64,000 nucleotides of DNA from Planctomycetaceae bacterium (GCA_021732415.1 JAKFVC010000003.1:39846-103845), one strand, 5' to 3'. Counted from the first letter of the stretch, positions 53,729-61,339 are shown. Made by a program: numbers and translations. The notes: generated by a model from the letters alone, not told the origin.

Positions 53729-55412
53729 CTTTTCCGACCAATTGAAGAACCGAGTCATTTTCGGTTAACACGGGCCGCTCCGAAAGATTGATTTCGGACG
53801 GCCCTTGGTCATTTTTTGAGGCGTGTTCCGCCGCTGTCGGATTCGCTTCCGGGAACAGCTTCAGGGAATACGTTCCGACGTCTTTCTTTTCGGTCGTGGC
53901 AGTCAATTCAACGACCTCAATGAAATGCTGGATGATCTGTCTTTGCTCATCCGCAGAGGCCTGATCAAGAATCTCAGCGACTCCCTGCCAGGTCTGCAAA
54001 AACTTTCGCGCCTGTTCGTTGATTCGTTCGATCGGCCGCTGACGATCAGCGAGCCGCCGCAGTTCGCGAACCAAATGCTTCTCTTCAGTCTCCAGACGCG
54101 ACAGTTCATCTTTGATGCTGGTCAGTGCGTCTGCACCCAGTGATTTGAGAACCTCAAGTAACCGATTGATTTCTCCGCGGATCTTACTGAGTTGCCGCCG
54201 CGCGATCTCTTCTTCACCGGCTAGACGCGTCCCTTCATCGTCAAGGAGAGCTGCGGCCTGCTCGACGATTTTATCACGAGCAATTTCCAGCGCTCCCAAT
54301 TCCCTGATACGAAGTAGAACGGCCGCTTCAAGTGGCTCGGCGGGAATCCGTGGCGCTGCACAAGAGACCGTTCCGCCCTCGTGCAGTTGTCGTGTGCAAA
54401 CATAATAATGATAAGTCTTGCTGCGTCCCTGCGCTCCCTGTGGCGTCATATGTGCGCCGCAACTGCAGCGAACGATGCCCCGCAGCAAATAGCTTCGCCC
54501 CCGGGAATACTTGTGGTTCCGACGATGCCGGGTCGTTTCACCAAGTCTTGCCTGAACTCGAGCAAACTGTTCCGGAGAGATGATGGCCTCGTGGCTGTCG
54601 TCGCAAGTAGCTTCCCCCCAGTGAACTCGTCCGATGTAAATTGGATTTCGAAGGATGTCGACGACCTTTTGTTTTGTGAAAACCTGGCCGCCACGGATTT
54701 TGCCGGCACGCGATTCTCGCACCGGCGTTTTAAGATTCAATTCATTCAATCGTTTCAAAACTTCAGTTGACGAGCCGAGCTTCTCGAAGGCATTGAAGAA
54801 CTGTTCTTGAATAATCGGCGCCCATTCAGGATCTACCAGTAGACGACCAGGCTCTTTCGGGTCCGACAGATACCCCAAGACATGTCCACCGTTCCAAAGC
54901 CCACGATCCACGCGATCACGCATGGTGGCGAAGGTCCGCTCGGCTGTCATCTCGCGTTCGAGTTCGGCAAATACCATGATCAGCTTGAGCATCGCACGAC
55001 CGGTCGGAGATGTCGTGTCGAACTGCTCGCGGAGACTGATGACGTTGACATCATGCTCCTCGAACAACTGCCAGAGCTCAATGAAGTCTGGCAGGCTGCG
55101 TGTGACGCGATCAAGCTTGAAACAAATCACGATGTCGATTTTGCCGGCAGCAATGTCGCGTTTTAACCGTTGAAGTTCCGGACGGTTTTGATCCTTCGCT
55201 GATTTTCCTGCGTCGATATAAAGCTCCAGCCGTTGGACATTCCAGCTGTCTCTCACCTTGCGGTTATCGATCTCGTTTTCAATCTGGTGCTGTTGCGCGA
55301 CAAGACTGTCCCCCTCACTGGCCTGCCGTTGAGATGAGACGCGGATGTATCCTGCGATTTGTAACGCCTTAGTCGAATCCGCCCTTCTCGCACTTTTTTT
55401 GGGTGCCATCAC
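53697..55412 (-). CDS. Large serine recombinase at tRNA-Asn
   Basis: This 571-aa recombinase has an N-terminal resolvase domain: LQIAGYIRVSSQRQASEGDS with the catalytic Ser near residue 27, CFKLDRVTRSLPDFIELWQ, and GRAMLKLIMVFAELEREMTAERT. The Recombinase domain follows (about 210-300, with VVDILRNPIYIGRVHWGEA), then a zinc ribbon (VRCSCGAHMTPQG, YYVCTRQLHEGGTVSC) and a coiled coil (about 385-470). This is the full layout of a serine integrase. The C-terminus APRIGLEPIT is encoded antisense in tRNA-Asn. Its start overlaps a small upstream gene by 4 bp. Confidence 0.9.
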   Translation of the reverse strand: MMAPKKSARRADSTKALQIAGYIRVSSQRQASEGDSLVAQQHQIENEIDNRKVRDSWNVQRLELYIDAGKSAKDQNRPELQRLKRDIAAGKIDIVICFKLDRVTRSLPDFIELWQLFEEHDVNVISLREQFDTTSPTGRAMLKLIMVFAELEREMTAERTFATMRDRVDRGLWNGGHVLGYLSDPKEPGRLLVDPEWAPIIQEQFFNAFEKLGSSTEVLKRLNELNLKTPVRESRAGKIRGGQVFTKQKVVDILRNPIYIGRVHWGEATCDDSHEAIISPEQFARVQARLGETTRHRRNHKYSRGRSYLLRGIVRCSCGAHMTPQGAQGRSKTYHYYVCTRQLHEGGTVSCAAPRIPAEPLEAAVLLRIRELGALEIARDKIVEQAAALLDDEGTRLAGEEEIARRQLSKIRGEINRLLEVLKSLGADALTSIKDELSRLETEEKHLVRELRRLADRQRPIERINEQARKFLQTWQGVAEILDQASADEQRQIIQHFIEVVELTATTEKKDVGTYSLKLFPEANPTAAEHASKNDQGPSEINLSERPVLTENDSVLQLVGKAPRIGLEPIT

Positions 55413-55678
55413 TCAACCTCCCGGCCCTGTGAGGTCGTGCAAGTCACTTTGTCACGAGACAGACGCGCCAACACGGCTGCGATGGCTCGGACGCGTTCCA
55501 TTGTTCGGCTTTCGGCCGAGAGGCTGGCGAGCGGATGATTTAAGTTCGGTCGAACTTGATTAGCCAGCATAACCTTCAGCTCTGGGCGGCTCAGGTTTCT
55601 CGATTTGGCGCCCGTCGACGGTTTGGACGTCACGGTTCGAGTTAGTTCGCTCGGCTCACACACAATCCGTTTATTCAT
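55409..55678 (-). CDS. Small protein upstream of the serine recombinase
   Basis: This encodes 89 aa, basic, with no recognised domain: LTRTVTSKPSTGAKSRNLSR, then a helical C-terminal half (TMERVRAIAAVLARLSRD). Its last four bases overlap the recombinase start, so it is translated first and coupled. A directionality factor or recombinase partner is possible from position alone. Confidence 0.6.
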   Translation of the reverse strand: MNKRIVCEPSELTRTVTSKPSTGAKSRNLSRPELKVMLANQVRPNLNHPLASLSAESRTMERVRAIAAVLARLSRDKVTCTTSQGREVE

Positions 55679-55704
55679 GGCAGAACATCACCTTAGGTGC
55701 TAGC

Positions 55705-56361
55705 GTGCACCGTGAGGCTGATGAACACAAATCCCAAGGCAGCGAGTTCAACACCGTCATTCTGGTTCTGCCGCGATCTCCGCTCATGGTCACTCGCGAG
55801 TTGCTTTACACTGCATTGACACGGCAAAAGAAAAAGGTTGTTGTGCTGCTCCAAGGCACTGCAATCGATTTACATCGTTTCAGTTCCGACCAGTACTCGG
55901 CCTCCGCGTGTCGGTTGACCAACCTGTTCCGGCCACCGAAGCCCATTCAATTCAAGAGTGTATTTCTGGAAGAATTCCTGATCCATCGGACGACACGAGG
56001 TGAACTGGTCCGGTCCAAATCGGAAGTCATCATCGCCAATCTGCTGCACGCCAATCAGTTGGACTACACCTACGAGCAACACTTAGAAATTGACGGTGAG
56101 CCGACCGGAAAATTTCCTGATTTCACGATTGAGGACGACGATGCCGGGGTGACGTACTACTGGGAACACCTCGGGATGCTCGGCGACGCCGGGTATAGAC
56201 GCCGTTGGGAAGAAAAAGAACGGTGGTACTACGCTCAGGGTATACTTCGGTGGGACGCCCCGGAGAAATCGCGGCGACGACTTATTACCACCAGAGATGG
56301 CGCTCGTGGAGAAATAGACTCGGCAGGCATCGAGCGAGTGATTGAGACGATGTTCCGCTGA
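55705..56361 (+). pseudogene. 5'-truncated helicase with C-terminal nuclease domain
   Basis: The frame starts with HKSQGSEFNTVILVLP and RELLYTALTRQKKKVVVLL, which are the last motifs of a UvrD/RecD-type helicase; all earlier helicase motifs are absent. The rest has VRSKSEVIIANLLHANQLDY, KFPDFTIEDDDAGVTYYWEH and LGDAGYRRRWEEKERWY, a PD-(D/E)xK-type nuclease pattern. A stop lies just upstream in frame, so the GTG at 55705 would give only a fragment. It is probably the remains of a larger gene cut when the element or its left genes moved in. A functional standalone nuclease cannot be ruled out. Confidence 0.65.
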
Positions 56362-56458
56362 TTTCCGTCATTGCGATTAGTCCGCCACACGAGGACGACA
56401 TCGAGGGGGCGACAGCATTTTCGCATTCATTCGCTTCGTTCACCGTCCAAGTCTAGTT

Positions 56459-57322
56459 TCAACGTCCTGAGATCAAGATCCGCTGCGACGCCAGGAAGTT
56501 GTAACAAAGTGTCCCTACCTGCTCGAAAATGCTGAATCCCACTTTTCTCTCTTGAGGGACATCTGCTGTGATCACAGTGAGTTCCGTTCTAACGGGAAAC
56601 CGCCCGTAGTATTCCCGTTCTCCGCAGATATACACGGTGCCGGGAGCAATTACGCGACTGCGGATGACTTGGCAGCCGTAGATTTTTCCCACGTAGCCGG
56701 TGCGGAAAAGAGATTGCATCGTTTCTTGGTCGATGATGTCGCGATCGAACTTCCGAATGTCCGCGTAATCACGGCCATTAATGAAGATTCGTGCTGCTCG
56801 CAAACCGTGCTCTTCGATCGCGCCAATTGCGTCCGCAATGGCATCGGCCGTCAGCGGTGCTGCGATGGCCATATCCAGGTGGGGATTGTCCGAGTCGGCT
56901 GCGAGCGCATTCATTGTCGCGAAGACTCGCACGTCCTCCTTTTCTTTCACCCCGGCCACGCCGAGTTCGATCGTGCGTTTGATGAGATCGTATCGACGCT
57001 CACGAATCTGGGTCAGGGGAATGAGCGGCCATGTGGCAAGCTCGTATAGCGGGGCAAATACACGTTCGCTGTTGATTAACACCTGAATGGAGTCACCTGC
57101 TTCGCCGACTGCATACGCAGGTACGATTGGATCTTTGTCGTAGAGCGGTAGTGCACCGTCTTCGAGATCCTCGACGAGAAACGCTTTGCGACCGACTGCA
57201 GAATAGTCTCGGAATCTTCTGAGTGACGGTGTCATCTTTGACGCCATCGTGCGACGCCCCTCGCCTGATTCGATATAGCGGGCAATTACGTTCTTGAAGG
57301 TTTGGATGCGTGGCAATCCCAT
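56459..57322 (-). CDS. HK97-fold major capsid-like protein
   Basis: This encodes 287 aa from ATG 57322, with AGGAGA eight bases upstream; an in-frame start at 57394 lacks one. The N-terminal arm (GLPRIQTFKNVIARYIESGE) is followed by a central strand-helix core. The C-terminal part reads ARIFINGRDYADIRKFDRD, GYVGKIYGCQVIRSRVIAPG, TVYICGEREYYGRFPVRTEL and VGFSIFEQVGTLCYN. That run of motifs resembles capsid proteins of some tailed phages. No portal, protease, terminase or tail gene is nearby. It could be a relic of a prophage or a protein shell used by the element. The family call comes from pattern memory, not a search. Confidence 0.6.
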   Translation of the reverse strand: MGLPRIQTFKNVIARYIESGEGRRTMASKMTPSLRRFRDYSAVGRKAFLVEDLEDGALPLYDKDPIVPAYAVGEAGDSIQVLINSERVFAPLYELATWPLIPLTQIRERRYDLIKRTIELGVAGVKEKEDVRVFATMNALAADSDNPHLDMAIAAPLTADAIADAIGAIEEHGLRAARIFINGRDYADIRKFDRDIIDQETMQSLFRTGYVGKIYGCQVIRSRVIAPGTVYICGEREYYGRFPVRTELTVITADVPQERKVGFSIFEQVGTLCYNFLASQRILISGR

Positions 57323-57527
57323 GATTGTGTCTCCTGTGCCGTATTGGCCTTGGAAGTTGTTGGCAATTACCTGGCCCGGACATTCGGGTGGCAATTTCTC
57401 GTCTGCTTCCAGGGTTCAACCAAAGCGCAGAAGTGAGTTTCCGAACGGTCAAACTTGCAGAAATGACCAAGGTTGCGGACCACGATCGCGATGCGGTGCA
57501 CTAAAGTGATCGCGCACGGACTATCAA

Positions 57528-57998
57528 TCATCGATAGTGAGCACATGTAGACGTGTGACGACCATTTGCGACCTCGCTGAACTTTGCCCAAGCGTGAGAG
57601 GGTATCAATTGACCGTCGATGAACAAGATCCCCGTGAAACACAGGGCACGGTCCAGGAATCGGGCATACTTGTGATTGATCCATTCACCCCCGCCCACCC
57701 ATTTCGATGCCGTTCGGCGAACGTTTCTGGGGAATGTTTTGCTGGCTTGTCGGCACCACTTGGCCTGTTCCTTTCGCAGGATGCAGAAGAAGTCAGCCGT
57801 GGGAATTGAGCAAGACACCGTGACGGCCGGATTGAAATAGAAACATCCTGCTGGATTCCGATTCAGTGTGGCAACCACGCGGTGGCCGACGTCCTCGGTT
57901 AGAACGTGCATGTCGATGGGGTGACGCTGGATTGTGACCAGGGCTTCGTCGTCGTCGGATTCCGCGTCCATTACCGTCGAATAGGTCGTGGGATTCAC
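57528..57998 (-). CDS. Hypothetical protein
   Basis: This encodes 156 aa from GTG 57998, which has AGGAGA at eight bases; the frame is open 14 codons further. The first part is acidic (MDAESDDDEALVTIQRHPID), then MHVLTEDVGHRVVATLNRN and CFYFNPAVTVSCSIPTADFF, and the end is basic with several Cys. I recognise no family. The ribosome binding site resembles those of the capsid-like gene and of the next gene on this strand, which supports it being real. Confidence 0.5.
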   Translation of the reverse strand: MNPTTYSTVMDAESDDDEALVTIQRHPIDMHVLTEDVGHRVVATLNRNPAGCFYFNPAVTVSCSIPTADFFCILRKEQAKWCRQASKTFPRNVRRTASKWVGGGEWINHKYARFLDRALCFTGILFIDGQLIPSHAWAKFSEVANGRHTSTCAHYR

Positions 57999-58097
57999 TT
58001 TTGTGATTCTCCTGCTTCGATTCTGAACTTGCATTGTCACTGACGCGAGTAGACGTCATTGCTGGCCGTCGCCAGCTTCTACAATCTCGGGAGACTG

Positions 58098-58337
58098 TTA
58101 CGAACTCGGTGGCTGCGGCGGGCGTTCTTCCTTGTACGGCCAGGCTTCTTCCAGGAACCGGGCCACGTACTCGGGAAACCGCAGGCCGGAAATATAGGCC
58201 TGGGCCTTCACATGATTGAAGATCTGCTCCGGCACGATTACGTGCAAGACACGGTATCCAGGTGGAGTGCGGCCATTGGCAGATCGTCGTGGTGACAGCG
58301 TCTGATGCTCCGGTGTGGAGCTTCCAACTTCCGACAT
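58098..58337 (-). CDS. Small hypothetical protein, possible ribbon-helix-helix type
   Basis: This encodes 79 aa from ATG 58337, with AAAGGAGA nine bases upstream. The core reads GYRVLHVIVPEQIFNHVKAQ then AYISGLRFPEYVARFLEEAW, a strand followed by two helices, as in ribbon-helix-helix DNA-binding proteins. Disordered tails flank it. It may regulate nearby genes, but the fold call is tentative. Confidence 0.6.
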   Translation of the reverse strand: MSEVGSSTPEHQTLSPRRSANGRTPPGYRVLHVIVPEQIFNHVKAQAYISGLRFPEYVARFLEEAWPYKEERPPQPPSS

Positions 58338-59272
58338 GATTGATTCTCCTTTGTCTTTGGAGTGAAAAGATTCCTGGTCGGGTCGACTCGAAATAAAATC
58401 ATTTTCCTGCAAAAAGATTTTCCTGAATTTGTGTACCCTGTTTCTTTCCCTGCCATTGAAGTCGTCGTTTCCTGATCCGGTGATTTCATTCTGTTGATGT
58501 GCTTCAAATCCTGTTTCTTTTTCTGTTCATTCTTATCCTGTTCCTGATTCATTCTCTTCTTTTGCTTCTGGCTCATTGTCTTGAGCTTTCGTAGTAGAGG
58601 GGTGGTGATCAATCGAGTTGATCACGCTCGCCGGGGCGAGCACCGTTGTGGGTTTCGAATGCATCCTGCCGTCCACTTCGGTTGATTTCCTGTCTTCTGT
58701 TTCTACAGGGGAATCGAATGATTCACTGGGGCATTTTCGATGGCGACAGCGATGCTAAACGCGAGAGGATGAAACCAAACGGTTGCTTGAGAAGGTCTGA
58801 TGTTGCGAGGAACTGACGGACTGACTTTGGACAAATGACACCAAGCTGTCGCATATTCGTGGGTCGATCAGATTTTTGAATTTCTGGCGAACATTTTGTG
58901 ACTTTCGCGCATCTATATGTTAGCGGCGATAGTGTTCATCGCTGCTGACCGACAATTTCAGGAAGTATCACACTCACAGGTTTTGCGGATCATGATGTTT
59001 TTACAGCTGATGCTCGATAGCGATCAGAGTGGTACGGGTTGGTTTGCCAAACAGGCGAACCTGCTCGCAACGCAACCCGTGCGTCCCCAGTTTCGGCTTC
59101 AGATAGTCGGGAATTCCGGGAGTACAGGTTTGCGTAGCGGAGAATCCCCATATCCCCTGCGCACGTGACATCGGCCTAAAAGCCATCCGCAAGCTTTCAA
59201 ACAGCCCGGTGTCACGCAAAGGACACCGGGCTTTCTCGTTTTCCGCCCCTGGTGGAAATGCAAATCCTTGAT
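58338..59272. other. Leader region of the tRNA array
   Basis: I accept no gene here. Notable structures are a perfect palindrome GTGATCAATCGAGTTGATCAC-like stem (8 bp, 58605-58625), a GCTCGCC/GGCGAGC hairpin directly after it, and a 47-nt fold closed by ACGGGTTG/CAACCCGT with two small arms (59034-59080). An 11-bp hairpin lies at 59203-59232. The array promoter is probably between 58650 and 59200. Confidence 0.45.
59203..59232 (+). terminator. Strong hairpin ahead of the tRNA array
   Basis: AGCCCGGTGTC pairs perfectly with GACACCGGGCT over 11 bp and is followed by a mixed T-rich tail (TTCTCGTTTTCC). It is either a terminator of an upstream transcript or a leader structure of the array. Confidence 0.55.
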
Positions 59273-59344
59273 GGGCTGGTAGCTGAGACGGTTTAGCGCC
59301 TGGCTGAAGACCAGGAGAGAAGGATTCGAGCGCCTTCCAGCCCA
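59273..59344 (+). tRNA. tRNA-Phe(GAA)
   Basis: First tRNA of the array. GGGCTGG pairs with CCAGCCC, discriminator A; anticodon loop CTGAAGA. The T arm closes with an A-G mismatch, so it departs slightly from canonical form. Confidence 0.8.
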
Positions 59345-59400
59345 CATCCACAATCGATCCGGGCGGTCCCGGACCACGGAGATTGTGCGCACACAGACAT

Positions 59401-59473
59401 GGCCCGTTCGACTTCTGGTGAGGTTGCCAGCCTTTCAAGCTGGCCAGGTTGGGTTCGAATCCCACACGGGTCA
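59401..59473 (+). tRNA. tRNA-Glu(TTC)
   Basis: GGCCCGT pairs with ACGGGTC (one G-T), discriminator A; anticodon stem CCAGC/GCTGG with loop CTTTCAA. T arm TGGGTTCGAATCCCA. The gap before it holds only a small CACAATC/GATTGTG hairpin. Confidence 0.88.
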
Positions 59474-59484
59474 TTTGGTGACAG

Positions 59485-59558
59485 CAGAGCGTAGCGAAGT
59501 CTGGCATCGCGCCTGGCTGGGGGCCAGGAGATCGTTGGTTCAAATCCAATCGCTCTGA
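59485..59558 (+). tRNA. tRNA-Pro(GGG)
   Basis: CAGAGCG pairs with CGCTCTG, discriminator A; anticodon stem CCTGG/CCAGG with loop CTGGGGG. All arms are canonical. Confidence 0.88.
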
Positions 59559-59566
59559 CTGAGAAG

Positions 59567-59638
59567 CGGGATGTAGGGGAGCGGCACCCCACGTGGCCTG
59601 GGACCACGGAATCGTCGGTTCGAGTCCGGCCATCCCGA
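59567..59638 (+). tRNA. tRNA-Pro(TGG), C33
   Basis: CGGGATG pairs with CATCCCG, discriminator A; anticodon stem CGTGG/CCACG with loop CCTGGGA. Position 33 is C rather than the near-universal T. Confidence 0.8.
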
Positions 59639-59641
59639 CTG

Positions 59642-59712
59642 CGCTTGGTGGTGTAAGGGGAGCACATCGTTCTGATACGGCGACAGAGGTGGTTCAACTC
59701 CACCCCAAGCGA
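59642..59712 (+). tRNA. tRNA-Ile(GAT)
   Basis: CGCTTGG pairs with CCAAGCG, discriminator A; anticodon stem TCGTT/GGCGA with loop CTGATAC. T arm GGTGGTTCAACTCCACC. Confidence 0.88.
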
Positions 59713-59774
59713 CTTCTACAAGGAGAGAGTCATGGAACAAGTCCTGTCAAGCAAACGTAGCCACGCCCGAATAC

Positions 59775-59845
59775 GGGGTCGTGGTGTAACGGCAGCACAG
59801 CGAGCTTTTATCTCGCCAGTGGGGGTTCAAGTCCCCCCGGCCCCA
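59775..59845 (+). tRNA. tRNA-Lys(TTT)
   Basis: GGGGTCG pairs with CGGCCCC (one wobble), discriminator A; anticodon stem GCGAG/CTCGC with loop CTTTTAT. T arm is five G-C pairs. Confidence 0.9.
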
Positions 59846-59854
59846 TTGATTGCT

Positions 59855-59926
59855 GGGCCTGTAGCTCAACGGTCAGAGCAGGCTCCTTATAAGGGCACGA
59901 CGACGGTTCGACTCCGTCCAGGCCAA
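59855..59926 (+). tRNA. tRNA-Ile(TAT)
   Basis: GGGCCTG pairs with CAGGCCA except at the first pair; anticodon loop CTTATAA reads AUA. The anticodon stem has a G-A mismatch. The T arm is canonical. Confidence 0.78.
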
Positions 59927-59944
59927 CTTCGAAGAGATTGACTT

Positions 59945-60017
59945 GGGATCAAGGTGTTAGCGGCAGCAAACTCGGTTCTTTCCCGAGCAGGTGACGGTTC
60001 AAGTCCGTCTGATCCCA
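59945..60017 (+). tRNA. tRNA-Lys(CTT)
   Basis: GGGATCA pairs with TGATCCC, discriminator A; anticodon stem CTCGG/CCGAG with loop TTCTTTC. T arm GACGGTTCAAGTCCGTC. Confidence 0.88.
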
Positions 60018-60057
60018 TTGGAAGTTCAGCCGGAAGGCTGACAAATGAGAACAGTAC

Positions 60058-60129
60058 GCACTGGTCGTTTAGCGGCCAAGACACCGCACCCGTGATGCGG
60101 CAACGTGGGTTCGAGTCCCACCCGGTGCT
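60058..60129 (+). tRNA. tRNA, anticodon read as CGT (Thr), C33
   Basis: GCACTGG pairs with CCGGTGC, discriminator T; anticodon stem CCGCA/TGCGG with loop CCCGTGA. Counting from the stem gives CGT, with C at position 33. The rest resembles a Glu/Asp-type body, so the identity is uncertain. Confidence 0.6.
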
Positions 60130-60167
60130 CTGCGATTTGATCTTTGACAATTCGGCGAGGAAAGAAT

Positions 60168-60238
60168 GCACCTATGACGTAGTGGCAGCGTACCGTCTCG
60201 CCAGGGCGGATGTGCGGGTTCGACTCCCGCTGGGTGCA
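60168..60238 (+). tRNA. tRNA-Gly(GCC), C33
   Basis: GCACCTA pairs with TGGGTGC, discriminator A; anticodon stem CCGTC/GGCGG with loop TCGCCAG. Position 33 is C. Confidence 0.8.
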
Positions 60239-60269
60239 ATTTTGTTCGCGGCATACTGCGAACGATCAT

Positions 60270-60343
60270 CAGCGTGTGGGAAAGTTTGGAAATCCGCGTG
60301 CCTCGGGCGCACGAGACCGTCGGTTCAAATCCGACCACGCTGA
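60270..60343 (+). tRNA. tRNA-Pro(CGG)
   Basis: CAGCGTG pairs with CACGCTG, discriminator A; anticodon stem CGTGC/GCACG with loop CTCGGGC. T arm GTCGGTTCAAATCCGAC. Confidence 0.88.
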
Positions 60344-60354
60344 CTACTCTAAAT

Positions 60355-60426
60355 TGCGGTGTGGCCCGATGGTAAGGCGGCTCCCTGTTAAGGAGACGAA
60401 TGCAGGTTCGATTCCTGCCACCGCAG
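60355..60426 (+). tRNA. tRNA-Asn(GTT), array copy 1
   Basis: TGCGGTG pairs with CACCGCA, discriminator G; anticodon loop CTGTTAA, stem with one outer G-A mismatch. It is unlike the chromosomal tRNA-Asn at 53656, so it is not an attachment-site duplicate. Confidence 0.88.
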
Positions 60427-60438
60427 CTGAACACGAAT

Positions 60439-60613
60439 GGAAGTCATCCGGCTGGAAACAAGGGCGGCTGCCGACCGATAGGGAGGATGAAAGTCCGTCC
60501 GCGGTAGTCGGAAAAAGGATGACTATCGCCCTTCGCGAACCTGCCTTTGGGCCGGTTCGCTTCGGTTGATGGTGCAGGTCACAGCGTTGTGGGTTCGAGT
60601 CCCACGGCTTCCG
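60439..60613 (+). tRNA. tRNA-Ser-like gene with about 90 extra bases
   Basis: The first 14 bases match the start of tRNA-Ser(TGA) at 60990, and the last 30 match its end, including T arm GTGGGTTCGAGTCCCAC and GGCTTCC. Between them lie about 90 bases more than a Ser tRNA should have, including one copy of the motif seen at 61989-62054 and 62346-62409 and a GCGAACC/GGTTCGC hairpin. I could not assign an anticodon arm. It may be a tRNA with an insertion or intron, or two fused remnants. Confidence 0.4.
60464..60525 (+). repeat. Recurrent array motif, copy A
   Basis: Shares GGC(T/C)GCCGACCGA and AGGGA, then GATGAA, with copies B (62346-62409) and C (61989-62054, minus strand). Here it is closed by AAGGGCG and CGCCCTT and sits inside the odd Ser-like gene. 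Confidence 0.6.
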
Positions 60614-60626
60614 CTGGATACAGAAC

Positions 60627-60698
60627 GTGCCCTTGGCCGATCGGCAAAGGCATCAGCCTTCCAAGCTGAACAGGCGGGTTCGACTCCCGCAGGGCACT
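60627..60698 (+). tRNA. tRNA-Gly(TCC)
   Basis: GTGCCCT pairs with AGGGCAC, discriminator T; anticodon stem TCAGC/GCTGA with loop CTTCCAA. All arms are canonical. Confidence 0.9.
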
Positions 60699-60706
60699 CT
60701 CAGAAT

Positions 60707-60778
60707 GGGTCGGTAGCTCAGCGGCAGAGCAGGTGTTTGTTAAGCACCAGCGCGTGGGTTCAAGTCCCACCCGTCCCT
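60707..60778 (+). tRNA. tRNA-Asn(GTT), array copy 2
   Basis: GGGTCGG pairs with CCGTCCC except for a T-T mismatch at the fourth pair; anticodon stem GGTGT/GCACC with loop TTGTTAA. It is the second Asn tRNA of the array and differs in body from the first. Confidence 0.82.
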
Positions 60779-60785
60779 CTTTCAT

Positions 60786-60860
60786 TGCAGGGTAGTTTCT
60801 GTTGGTAGAAATTCGTGGCTTTGAACCACGAGTGCGCAGGTTCGATTCCTGCCCCCGCAA
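60786..60860 (+). tRNA. tRNA-Gln(TTG)
   Basis: TGCAGGG pairs with CCCCGCA with one A-C mismatch, discriminator A; anticodon stem CGTGG/CCACG with loop CTTTGAA. Confidence 0.88.
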
Positions 60861-60906
60861 TTTGCGAACTTGTTGAAGGACGTCGTGTCAGTTGAGACAC
60901 ATTCAT

Positions 60907-60980
60907 TGCGGGATAGTCGCTGCTGGTAGCGATGCTGGGCTCTGAACCCGGAGGCGTTGGTTCGATTCCAACTCCCGCAA
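60907..60980 (+). tRNA. tRNA-Gln(CTG)
   Basis: TGCGGGA pairs with TCCCGCA, discriminator A; anticodon stem CTGGG/CCCGG with loop CTCTGAA. T arm GTTGGTTCGATTCCAAC. Confidence 0.9.
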
Positions 60981-60989
60981 CTTGGTTAT

Positions 60990-61074
60990 GGAAGTCATCC
61001 GGCAGGATGAGGAACCTGTCTTGAAAACAGGCGGCGGGATATCCCGCTTGTGGGTTCGAGTCCCACGGCTTCCG
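60990..61074 (+). tRNA. tRNA-Ser(TGA)
   Basis: GGAAGTC pairs with GGCTTCC, discriminator G; anticodon stem CCTGT/ACAGG with loop CTTGAAA. It has a long variable arm (GCGGGATATCCCGC), as expected for Ser. Confidence 0.92.
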
Positions 61075-61095
61075 CTCGGTGATGATGAATAATTC

Positions 61096-61166
61096 GGGCT
61101 CATGGTCCAACAGTAAGACATTGGTCCTGCAAACCAAGGATTCGGGTGCGATTCCCGATGGGTCCA
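61096..61166 (+). tRNA. tRNA-Ala(TGC), C33
   Basis: GGGCTCA pairs with TGGGTCC with two wobbles, discriminator A; anticodon stem TTGGT/ACCAA with loop CCTGCAA (C33). The T loop is TGCGATT instead of TTC-type. Confidence 0.78.
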
Positions 61167-61180
61167 CTCCGGTAAGACGA

Positions 61181-61252
61181 AGTCTCGTGGTTCAGCGGCA
61201 ACAACGTCTGGCTTACAACCAGAATACGACGGTTCGAGTCCGTCCGAGACTA
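61181..61252 (+). tRNA. tRNA-Val(TAC), array copy
   Basis: AGTCTCG pairs with CGAGACT, discriminator A; anticodon stem TCTGG/CCAGA with loop CTTACAA. Its body is unlike the tRNA-Val at 24380. Confidence 0.9.
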
Positions 61253-61264
61253 CTTCGACAATTC

Positions 61265-61339
61265 GCCCAGGTATTGCCAATTGGTAGAGCAGCGCGACTT
61301 AAAATCGCGTGGTTGCGGGTTCGAGTCCCGCCTTGGGCA
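61265..61339 (+). tRNA. tRNA-Leu(TAA), short variable loop
   Basis: GCCCAGG pairs with CTTGGGC, discriminator A; anticodon stem CGCGA/TCGCG with loop CTTAAAA. The variable loop is only TGGTT, where bacterial Leu tRNAs normally have a long arm. Confidence 0.82.

Noticed and set aside
58238..58612. Lys/Gln-rich minus-strand frame
   Set aside because: It overlaps the better-supported gene at 58098-58337, lacks a ribosome binding site and is low complexity.
59351..59390. Extra tRNA between Phe and Glu
   Set aside because: Only a CACAATC/GATTGTG stem with one inner hairpin is present; there is no T arm or anticodon arm.
59732..59941. Small frame with GGAGAG before its ATG, between Ile(GAT) and Lys(TTT)
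   Set aside because: After about 12 codons it runs straight through two tRNA genes. A very short leader peptide is possible but cannot be supported.
60480..60505. RNase P RNA, because of a GAGGA-GAAAGTCC-like stretch
   Set aside because: None of the other conserved RNase P segments are found nearby and the region is far too short.
60439..60613. Group I intron in tRNA-Ser
   Set aside because: The insert of about 90 bases is too short and lacks the conserved P, Q, R and S segments of group I introns.
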